Position numbers and translations under genes: made by a program | Part shown: piece after piece, positions 35,214 through 44,700 of the stretch | Position numbering within the stretch: position 1 is the stretch's first letter | How the letters are laid out: each line of letters opens with the position of its first letter | Notes under the pieces: generated by a model | Told to the model about the DNA's origin: nothing | The model's input: only the letters and a program-made list of their open reading frames with translations | Database searches by the model: none | Assembly: GCA_020055645.1 (NCBI GenBank) | Contig: CM034546.1 | Coordinates: forward strand, 85,002,001-85,066,000 | Length of the DNA: 64,000 bases | Source of the DNA: Tomocerus qinae | Taxonomy: Eukaryota > Arthropoda > Collembola > Entomobryomorpha > Tomoceridae | Direction: 5' to 3'

Positions 35214-35423
35214 ATGGCAAAATTGTTCGCAAATAAAAGGGGCAGAAAATTGTGCTACGGGTGCCTTAGCAATGAACATTTAAAAGAATGTCGGCAGTCT
35301 CACGCAATGTTGAGGGACAGATTTGCTCAGAGTAAATCTAATTGTGTACAATGCGGAGTTTTGTTGGGACAACCAGGAGAATTATGTGTGCAATGTATTG
35401 GGGTTTACGCTCGAAGCTGGTAG
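35214..35423 (+). CDS. Gypsy ORF4, small Cys/His-rich zinc-binding candidate
   Basis: 69 codons with a basic start (MAKLFANKRGRK) and nine regularly placed Cys/His residues. Residues 14-30 read CYGCLSNEHLKECRQSH (C-x2-C-x4-H-x3-C), close to a retroviral CCHC zinc knuckle. Residues 44-61 read CVQCGVLLGQPGELCVQC (C-x2-C-x10-C-x2-C), a zinc-ribbon pattern. Two metal sites in such a short protein suggest a nucleic-acid or protein-binding role. The spacing of conserved residues makes chance unlikely, but I know of no named family. It ends 71 bp before the foldback insertion. Confidence 0.55.
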   Translation: MAKLFANKRGRKLCYGCLSNEHLKECRQSHAMLRDRFAQSKSNCVQCGVLLGQPGELCVQCIGVYARSW

Positions 35424-35494
35424 TGTTTTGTGTAGTGCCGAATATTTGTTGTAGTGTAAAATAATTTTTGTTGAATTATTAATGAATTGATTTG

Positions 35495-36744
35495 TACTGT
35501 TTGTTCCATGGTAGTTTGGTATTACCCATTGCGGAGTGGCACTTGGATACGCATTCTGATTGGCTGAAATTTTTTGAAATCCAGCCTTCTGATTGTCTAT
35601 TGCTATAGCGAATATTTTATAGATTCCCCAGATGGGGGAATTTTAGCTACACTTTACAATTTACTACAAATTACAATGCACTACATGAATATTATACACA
35701 GGAGGATGCACACAAAGATTATAACTTTGCAAGGTACAAGAACGGAATCATTCTCATTCTACTATTATGAATCATTTACTGCGTATAGTAATTGAAAATC
35801 ATGATGTTGAAGTGTGAAATGTGAATTATTGATAAACTGCCTCCGATTGGGACAGATGACACATTCGGTTTTATTTTACTGCATTGACAGTTACAAACAC
35901 AATTGTATTCAACCTATAATAGTAATAACAATAACATTCAGAATTTTACGGATTTTGAATTTTTTAGATTAGGAAAAGTAGTTTCTGGATATTTAAAATG
36001 GAACGCAATTTAATAAACATTTATGCCTTAGTCTCCCGGTTAAAAGCTGACAATTAATTACGCCATATTTTAATTATCCAGAAACTTTAATTTTCCTTAA
36101 AAGAATTCTGAATAAAATTAGGAAACAAAGCTAAATCTGTAGAATGAGTGGTCTATAATTCTTCAAAATAAATACCAAATAATAGGATTATAAATGAACT
36201 TGAAAAGCACGCTGAATAGGGTAAGATTTTGTAATATATCTATGCATTTTAATTATTTTAATTTTTAAATTTCAGTACTGATTCTTATGCTTGATTTTCT
36301 TTTCAATATTGCCCAAAAACAAGGTTGAGTAAAATTATGTGTTTGCAACTGTCAATGCAGTAAAATAAAACCGAATGTGTCATCTGTCCCAATTGGAGGC
36401 AGTTTATCAATAATTCACATTTCACACTTCAACATCATGATTTTCAATTACTATACGCAGTAAATGATTCATAATAGTAGAATGAGAATGATTCCGTTCT
36501 TGTACCTTGCAAAGTTATAATCTTTGTGTGCATCCTCCTGTGTATAATATTCATGTAGTGCATTGTAATTTGTAGTAAATTGTAAAGTGTAGCTAAAATT
36601 CCCCCATCTGGGGAATCTATAAAATATTCGTTATAGCAATAGCCAATCAGAAGGCTGGATTTCAAAAAATTTCAGCCAATCAGAATGCGTATCCAAGTGC
36701 CACTCCGCAATGGGTAATACCAAACTAACATGGAACAAACAGTA
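35495..36744. mobile_element. Foldback transposon with arms of about 420 bp, nested in Gypsy
   Basis: The left arm 35495-35913 and right arm 36323-36744 are near-perfect inverted copies separated by about 410 bp of unique AT-rich sequence. The ends are TACTGTTTGTTCCATG; if the first TA is counted as target, the element begins CTGTTTGTTCC and is flanked by TA on both sides. Mirror-image 73-codon ORFs (35574-35795 + and 36444-36665 -) are simply the two arms read outward-in and are not genes. No transposase is encoded. A fragment of the same family is at 6029-6196. Confidence 0.9.
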
Positions 36745-36865
36745 TGTATAATTTCTGATAATACCTGATTTATTGTAGTTATAATTATAATACTTTATAT
36801 GCAATGTCTCTTTGAAGTTAAGGGGGATAATTTCGGGAGAAATTAAAATTTGAAAATGGGGGATT
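36745..36865 (+). other. Gypsy 3' end with polypurine-like tract
   Basis: AT-rich remainder of the element's 3' region. GGGGGATAATTTCGGGAGAAA and GAAAATGGGGGATT lie just before the 3' LTR and fit a polypurine tract. Confidence 0.6.
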
Positions 36866-37168
36866 TGTGGTATTTGTTATATGTGGGGTTATAGTATAAT
36901 AGTTATATAGTTGCGCATGTGCACAGGGAAAGGAGAGTGAGTGGTGAGTGAAGTGTTCTGCTTTGAGCAGAACACAGGCAGACAAGTCTTGAGTCTTGAG
37001 TTGGAGAGACTACAATAAAGCTACTACAGCTAGAACTGACTATTGGGACTTGGACACTTTTGGGTTTATTTGGCATTGTCATCGTCCATCGTCATCGGGT
37101 TCATCGTCATACTGGTATCGTATTTGTCCACCCATACCGCTTACCTGACCTGAGCAACAGTCTCTACA
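36866..37168 (+). repeat. Gypsy 3' LTR
   Basis: 303 bp, identical by eye to 25411-25713. Followed by ATAT (37169-37172), the copy of the target duplication. Confidence 0.95.
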
Positions 37169-37588
37169 ATATGCTAAAAGGTATGTAATAAATACTGATA
37201 TCAAACGACTGTAATACAGAAGTCAAATGTTGCCTTTATGATATTCCTTGCCTTTATAAAAATTTTGAAATGAAATAATCTGTTGTGATTTATTATTTAT
37301 TATAATATCCATGGTTATTCTGGCCGATTCCCCTCATTTCCGCATCGGTCAATAACTAATTTGATACTATATTAGGAGCAAAACGGATCCATTTTTTAAA
37401 GCTAAACTGTCTAGACCTATTTACAAGGCAAATAATAGGTTTAGTACTAGACAAGCTAAAATTTACCACTTGATATCTTTTTTATTAAATTTTTATCCTA
37501 GCAAATAATTAGAACGCTAGTTAAAATATTTATACTCGTTCGAACTTTGCGCTTTACGTTGTAAATCAGTTGAATGAGTTAAAAGACT

Positions 37589-37738
37589 CAGGGCCGCAGC
37601 GAGAAAAAAATTTCGGAGGGGGCCCGACAAATAAAAATTGAAAATATATACTATATTTTGGGTTTTAAGGCAAAAATTCCTTCGATTTCGGGGGGGGGGA
37701 GGGCGGGCCCCCTGGCCACCCCCCTCGCTGCGGCCCTG
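37589..37738. mobile_element. hAT MITE, TIR CAGGGCCGCAGCGAG, copy 1
   Basis: 150 bp. The ends CAGGGCCGCAGCGAG and CTCGCTGCGGCCCTG are perfectly inverted and flanked by the 8-bp duplication AAAAGACT (37581-37588, 37739-37746). Eight-bp duplications and CAGGG ends are hallmarks of hAT elements. Non-coding. Confidence 0.92.
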
Positions 37739-38157
37739 AAAAGACTGTGGCCCAAAATTTTGGCTCCAGGAGACGAAATCTGCCTTCAACTTGTTCTCGA
37801 CTTTCCCGTTATAGTAGCGTTGCGACGAAAATAGTAAAGGAACCCCCTTATCGCTAACTAGATCTAGCGTTTATTTTCGAAAACAAAGTCACCTTGTTTA
37901 GCGGGATTTTAAATATCGCTAGGTCAGTCTATTAACTATTACAACGCTGAGTATATTGGGTTTAAAATCCCCGCAAAGTTACATTAACTATATTCTGCAC
38001 TGTCCCATAGAATAATGTCCCATAGTTAAGTACCTTGAAAGAAGGGAAGGATAGGTGTGTTTCACCCCACCCACTACCCACTGTACTCTAAGTTGCTTTT
38101 CTCTGAACAAAACTAAGTATGACGTTCCTTAGTGTGATTGTTCTGTGGGATTTATCC

Positions 38158-38226
38158 GTGAAATCCTTCCCCTGCTTAAAAGAGTAGGCCTACTATATTA
38201 AGCAGAGGAAGGATTTCACGAACAAA
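38158..38226. repeat. Palindrome homologous to 23009-23082
   Basis: Diverged inverted copy of the 74-nt palindrome, centred on GTAGGCCTAC, with a few mismatches in the arms (TTTTAAGCAG against CTTAATATAG type changes). Confidence 0.75.
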
Positions 38227-38538
38227 AGCTCATTCTAATTTCTCGTTTCAGCGTTCGAATTCATTCAACTGCCGAACAACGTAAGGCGACAAGTTCGAAT
38301 GAGTATTGATTTTCTAACTAGCAAATAATATTGAATAATGAATTAATTGTTGATTGCAAGTTATTACTAGACAAAAGAACAAATATATTTTTTGATCTGT
38401 GGAAAGGTTGGTGAACTTGTTTTGATTTGTTTTGAACAGACTTTTATCAAGGGAAAAGTGGACAAGTGAAAAGACTAAAAAAGAGTGTGCTTTGGATTGC
38501 AGGCTATCAGCTGTATTAAACAGCATCGAAGTGTCACC

Positions 38539-38799
38539 ATGCAGAGTGTTATAAACACTGTAAAAGGAACTGCACTTGGAGTCGCAGAATATTTGACTCC
38601 TCTTTTAAAAGAATCAAAATTTCAAGAGACAGGTGTTATTACACCAGAAGAATATGTTGCAGCAGGTGACAATTTAGTTCACCATTGTCCTACTTGGCAG
38701 TGGTCTTCTGGTGATGAATCCAAGGCCAAGCAGTATCTTCCCAAGGAGAAACAGTTTTTAATCACAAAAAATGTCCCGTGTTATAAAAGATGCAAGCAA
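38539..38799 (+). CDS. ATG3: ATG3 coding exon 1 (87 codons)
   Basis: Starts at ATG in the context TGTCACCATGC, a reasonable Kozak match. It ends after CKQ with the donor GTATAT at 38800. A possible 5'-UTR acceptor (TTTGGATTGCAG) lies about 35 bp upstream of the start. The ORF remains open past the donor to 38847 only by read-through into the intron. Confidence 0.92.
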
Positions 38800-41700
38800 G
38801 TATATGACATTGACATTTTTTATTTGAAACAAATATTTACAGTTTGATAACATTACGGTGTTTGGAATTGAAAGCCCATTGTAATGTCGTTTTAACTTGC
38901 TAGAGTACTAAAGGGAGAATAGGGGGTAAGATTAAGGCTAACGGGGTTCATAGCTTTTTAAGATGTTTTTTAAAGTGCACTAAAAAGGCTAAAAAGCTTT
39001 ATTTACTTTTCCGTTTCAGACGATTTGGGGGTGGTCATTGTTTAGGTGGGGAAACCCACCGGGGGCGGGTAAACGGGTCTCCAAAAATTATGGTTATGGT
39101 GAAAAGCTTATCGTAAGTCGATGAAAAAAATTTTTAACATTCCCCATTATGTGGAACAAACAGTAAGCTGCAGCAATTAATATAAAACTGGCGGTCCATA
39201 TTTGGCTGAATTTAGGCAGCGGTACGTCGATGCCGGTGTTACCGGTCCCCATTGTTGCTAATTCATCTTTTACCTCACTTACCAAAGGCAAAAGGCAACA
39301 TACTAATCTGATTGCCTATACCACTTATCGTATAATAAATTAATATAGAACTTTAGCGGTCCATATTTTGCAGATATAATAACTTACCTAAAAAATAAAC
39401 AAGTTTGGCAGTTATCTATAAAAGTTATTGGTTTGTTATATTCAAAACCGATGGAATGTCATTTTGCCCCAGATCCCCAGACTTACATCATCAGATTAGG
39501 AGGTTGCCGGTGGTAAGTGGTAAGAGAGAAAAGATGAATTGGCCGTTATCTCTTCAGTGAGTACAACAACACAACGGCGTATAAATAAATTAGGGACTCC
39601 GCGAATGCCGGTATTCAAATGTCGAATAACGAATATTTGACAAAAAATAATGTCCAATATTCGACGCGAATATTTGTTGTAGTTCATCTACCAACACACA
39701 GCGTCCCCAATCTCTGATACGCCGGAAATAATTCAAATAGGTCTTTATTTAATTTAAACCAACACATTAGATCGAGAAACAAAACAATTGAACGAGTTAG
39801 AACATTTTTACCGTTAAAATTTAATTTTTTCAAAATAATAAAAATGCCCGCCCGAAGGAACTCATTTATACCATAGGGATTTCCATTATGTTTAGTCAGG
39901 CGAAAGGAGAATATGCAATAAGAAACTGAGACGGCCATTTTGTAGCCCTTAAAATTTCATCCAGACAACATGTATATGTTCCTATACCTAAAATAAGACC
40001 CTGAGGCTGTAGGATTTTTTAAAGAAAATATAATACATGGCCGGAGTAGGGAAAATTTTTTTTCAAAAATCGATTTGGAGGGGTTGGCCAGGGTTTTTGA
40101 CACTTTTAAGCATATCCCCAGAGAGAGTGACAGTTCCAGCAACTTTTATGAAAAAATTGCGTGTGTTATATTTTTTTTTGATTTTTAAATCAAGTTTGAA
40201 AACCACCAAAAACCGACGATTTTTGGCCTCATAACTTAGCCGTCGCGACGGCCGTTATGAGACACCCATTAAGATTACTTATACTTATTAGCCTACAATT
40301 ATAATGCAGGTCGATATAATGCTATCTACATTAAACTTAGGGCCTAAAGGATACCCCAATAAATATGGTCAGCCCCCAGCCACTGCACACTCTGCAGCTC
40401 TCGTATAACGTTTTGGACGAGGTAGAAAGAGCTTAGAAGGCAGAAGGGGTTGAGCTCATGAGCTCTGAAAGTAGGTACCTTACCAATGTTAAATTTCGAA
40501 TTTCAAATGGCTATAACGGGAGCATCTCTGGGAGTCGCTCCTTGTAACTTACATATATTGTTAATTAGAGCAAGACAATCCTACTGATGTATATATCATA
40601 GCTCCAGCTTGAACCAGGCACCGTCAAAAATCGATTGGAAATATCTAAGTAGGGGATTGCATGGTTAAGCTAAAGCCCCGCCAGATAGCCTCTCAGATTT
40701 AACTGTCCGCACAGCCCCTATTCAATACTACTATGTGCACTGTGCGCGGTGACACAAATTATCAATTTTAACCAAATTGGACGATTTTCGGCACCTAGAT
40801 GTAAAAATTGACGCTGTTTACAACTAAAATAGTTAGATTTACCTGAAAATTAACATTAGCGCGCAACCACTGCGCGCGCTGACACAAATCATTCGTTTTG
40901 AGGGAATTGGATAATTTTCATCACCCACATGTAAAAATTGACTCTGATTACGGATAAAATTAATTAGATTTATAAAAAACTTAATATTAGCGCGAAGACA
41001 CAGCGCGCGCTGATACATATTATTAGTTTAAAGGAATTGGATTATTTTCATCCCCAGATATTACATCTCAGTGCCTAAAATCGGCAAATTAAGTGGGCAG
41101 GACATGTTAGATTTGTTTTCAGTGATGTAATTTAATATTTTCCCATCTATCTTGGTGAATTTAATGTCAAATTTAACGGACAACGTTTGTTGATCATTAA
41201 ATATTATATTTTGCTCGTATTCCTTAAGATTTTGGATTTAGCACCATATCTTATGCAGTTGCAGTCCTAGTATGGGACTCAAAATTTCGAATCTGACTAA
41301 GAAACGCATACTCTTTAACATGCTGGCATTCTTGTTGTAATATTCCTGACACCTGTTACAACAGTTTATTTTATACCTGTACCAGAATTATTTAAGGTGG
41401 AAGTCAAAAGTCCTAGTTCATTTCCGACTTCCGACCACCTTGTATGTATCTACGACATATTAAAAATTCAGACATTGATATTATAAGGAAACGAAGCTAT
41501 ATCATTTGAAATATCAACATAAAATCAAAATTGATGATTGTTGACCACGAAAATCAATCGAAAATCAAAATTGATTAATGTTGACTATGAAAATCAACAG
41601 AAAATCAAAGCACATTAATGTTGACTATGAAAATCGACAGATATTCAACTTTGATTGATTATGAGTATTAAAATCAATAGAAAATTAAATTCGGTTAATA

Positions 41701-44700
41701 ATGACTATCAAAATTAAAAGGAAATCGAAAAGTCGAAATTTGACTATCAATTTGAATATAAATGCGAAATTGATTTAATTTCATCCTATAATGCTTTTTT
41801 TCAGTTTTATTTACGTTTTTATAAAATCTTAAATTTGGTAGAAACGGAGTTAAATATTTTATACAATCTCGCAAACAATTAATAGGAAACACAATTGAAA
41901 TTTTTATGGCCCATTTTTCTGCTTTGACTATCAAAAAATAAACTGTTGTAACAGGTGTCAGGAATAAGAGATTATTTAAAGGTCAATGGTCACTATGTAG
42001 TGTAACAAGAATAGTATAGGGGGAAGGTTCGGACTTTTATTATAATGTATAGTGTATTATAATATTAGACGGAGTTATTATGACGTCAGAGTATTCATCA
42101 ATTCCATTTCTATAATATCTATTTAGCGCCATCTATTTGACAACTGCTTATAAAATGACATAATATTTTGAGTAGTAAGTGAGCTTATGGCGCGTAACAA
42201 CGGGGAAGTCGCAAAATGATGAAAAGTAAAATAAGACAAGCTTCAGTGATGTAAGCAATTCGTTTCCGTAAAGGACATTCATATTGCGACACTGATTTCC
42301 CGTTCATTTTATTCCTTTCTTCCTCTGCTGTTCATACAGTTGCACACTGATTGATTGTTAACTACGAGACAACCGAAAACATTTTTGAATTTAACTAATT
42401 CTAATCCGTTATAGTCAATCAAAGTCTAGAAATAACTCTTTGTCTTAATGGATTTCTACCGATACTGCATAAACGATGTTCTTCCTGAGAAATGTACAAG
42501 AATTTTTTTACATCTGCTTCTAAAAGTTTCGTTTTCAAATTTTTCGCGGTAGTAGTAGATTACTAATAAATACTCTTAATTAGAACGATTTTTGTTCTGC
42601 TTCTTTTTCGTTTGTGTTCACTACCCGCTCCTTGTATTTCTAAGCACGCCGTGGAATTTTTCGCATTACCCGTTTTGTTTTAGCGTCTCTCTAATTCTCA
42701 GTAGTCCGTATTTCTGGATTCAGTTTTGGTTTTTGGTAGGTAATTGGGTCCTTTCTCTTTTCCGGGTGCGTATTGCTGGATTAAGCCTCGCCTTTGGGTT
42801 TCCTTTGGCATCCTTTGGCTTCCTTTGGCTTTCCCAGAGTACGTATTGCTGGATGTAGTTTCGCTTTTCGGTGAGCATTTACATCTTTTACTTTTCTGGT
42901 ATACGAATTACCGGATCCTTTCTCCTAATAAATTCAACGATAACAGTTCGATGAAAATCGCGTCAATCATTGTCTTCCATCACCCTTCAGTTTTATTCGG
43001 GGTCAGATTTTTGATGTGATACAAGGCGATCAATATCCTGCATTGCTTTTCGGTTTGATTTGGCGTCTAATTTTTGATGCGCTGCACGGTGTCCAATGTT
43101 CTCCATTGCTTTTCGTTTCAATTCGGCGTCTGATTTTCGATGCGTTACACGGCGGTCAACATCCTCCATTGCCTTTCGTTTTGATTCAGCGGCTGATTTT
43201 CGATGCGTTGCTCGGCGGTCAACATCATTCATTGCCTTTCGTTTTGATTCAGCGTCTGGTTTTCGATGCCTTTCTTTTTGATTCAGCGTCTGATTTTCGA
43301 AGCCTTTCATTTTGATTCTGCGTCTGATTTTCGATGTCTTTCATTTTAATTAATCGTCTGATTTTTGATGCCTTCCGTTTTGATTCAGCGTCTGAATTGT
43401 TGAATTGTGAAAGTAAAACGTAAAATGTGAAAAATAATAAGAAGCAAGTACAATCGAATTGTAAATAAATTGTAATTATAAAAAATTATGTAGTTGTAAA
43501 GTATATAGGTACCTATATGCTGTTTTAGTAGAGCGAGGCAGTCGAATCATTTGAAATCACAGTACAATGTCTGTTGAAAAGCGATTACAGGTGAATTAGC
43601 GTAAAATATGAAGTAATCAAAATCACAGTATGGTAATTATTGAAATATATTTACATTTGAATTGTAAAACGGAGTAGAGTAAAGAAACCGAAGTAAAATA
43701 TGTAAGTACTCAAAATCACAGTATAGCAGTAGAATCAAGAAGGAACAGGCGTGACGATAATGAAAGTAAGTAAAGTAAATACATGTGAAATGTGAATACA
43801 AATTGAATATGAACCTTTAAAGTATCTTTGACGTGTAATTTCACAATTATTGAGATAACTGTTAAATTTTGAAGGTAAATGTAATGACGAAATCAACGTA
43901 AAATAGTTGCGAAATGTAAAACAACGAAATGTAAAATGCGCTAAAATTAAAGTACGAATTGTAAAGCGACGCTTGACAGGGACGTAAACAGAATGCAAAG
44001 TGGATATATGAAAATTTAAGTCAACGTGGAATGAGATGAACAAGTAAAACACGTGACGTGTCTGTGGGAAACTGGAATGTCGCATTGTATTGTAACACTG
44101 GAATGGAATGTAACGGTCATGGAAATTAAGTTACTCACCATGACAAGGGGGTGTGACCGATTTGACCCATTAACGAACTTGAACCCATAATTGACCTCTT
44201 GTTTTATAACCCGAAGACAGAATTCAGAAATTTTACTTCCGTCAAAAGTTATCATCTATAATCTATTAATGCATGGAGAAATGAGTAGATAGATACACAG
44301 ACAGACAGAAACGTCCCTTACATAAATAAGAGAGGAATCTCTTAATAATAAAGACCAAGTGAGCGCGCGATATCTCAGTAACTTATGGACCGATTTGAAC
44401 CAAAATCTATAGGGTTCGTCACTAGTCCATAGGCATTGTTTATGCGTAATTTGGTCAACTTCGGTCAATGCGTTCGAAAGTTATCGTGGGTCCGGACGGA
44501 CGGACAGACTGTGCGGTTCTATAAGCTGCCTTATTCAGGCGAGCTAAAAGATGGTATTTTATCATGTGCTTCGGCTTTTTAAAACGATTTTATAAGTACA
44601 CTAGCTGGTTAGCCCGTCCTACGACAGGGCTCTGTTTCACAAAAAGCAAAATTAAAGATTCAAATTTGACTACTCCCAACTCAAGTGCCCTGATATTTCA

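Larger units (their letters stand above)
25411..37168 (+). mobile_element. Gypsy-type LTR retrotransposon, young but with broken ORFs
   Basis: The two LTRs (25411-25713 and 36866-37168) are both 303 bp, start TGTGGTATTTG, end CAGTCTCTACA and look identical over their whole length. A 4-bp duplication ATAT flanks the element (25407-25410, 37169-37172). The order is LTR, long leader, gag, protease, reverse transcriptase, RNase H, integrase, two small extra ORFs, polypurine-like GAAAATGGGGGAT, LTR. That domain order defines Ty3/Gypsy. The internal part carries several frame breaks and a nested foldback element (35495-36744). The right end lies 1.37 kb upstream of the ATG3 start codon. Confidence 0.95.
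37190..38325 (-). repeat. Dispersed repeat R5, copy 2 (inverted relative to copy 1)
   Basis: 37190-37460 matches 23120-23450 inverted, and 38140-38316 matches 22935-23110 inverted, including the palindrome (38158-38226). Between them are about 680 bp not present in copy 1, holding a second CTCGTTCGAAC...GTTGAATGAG module (37518-37582) and a hAT MITE. R5 copies therefore face each other on both sides of the Gypsy insertion. Confidence 0.65.

Noticed and set aside
35574..36665. Two almost identical 73-codon ORFs on opposite strands
   Set aside because: They are the two inverted arms of the foldback element, not a gene pair.
42592..43019. Two plus-strand ORFs rich in Phe, Ser and Leu, membrane-protein-like
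   Set aside because: Pyrimidine-rich intronic sequence gives such translations by chance; no start context or homology recognized.
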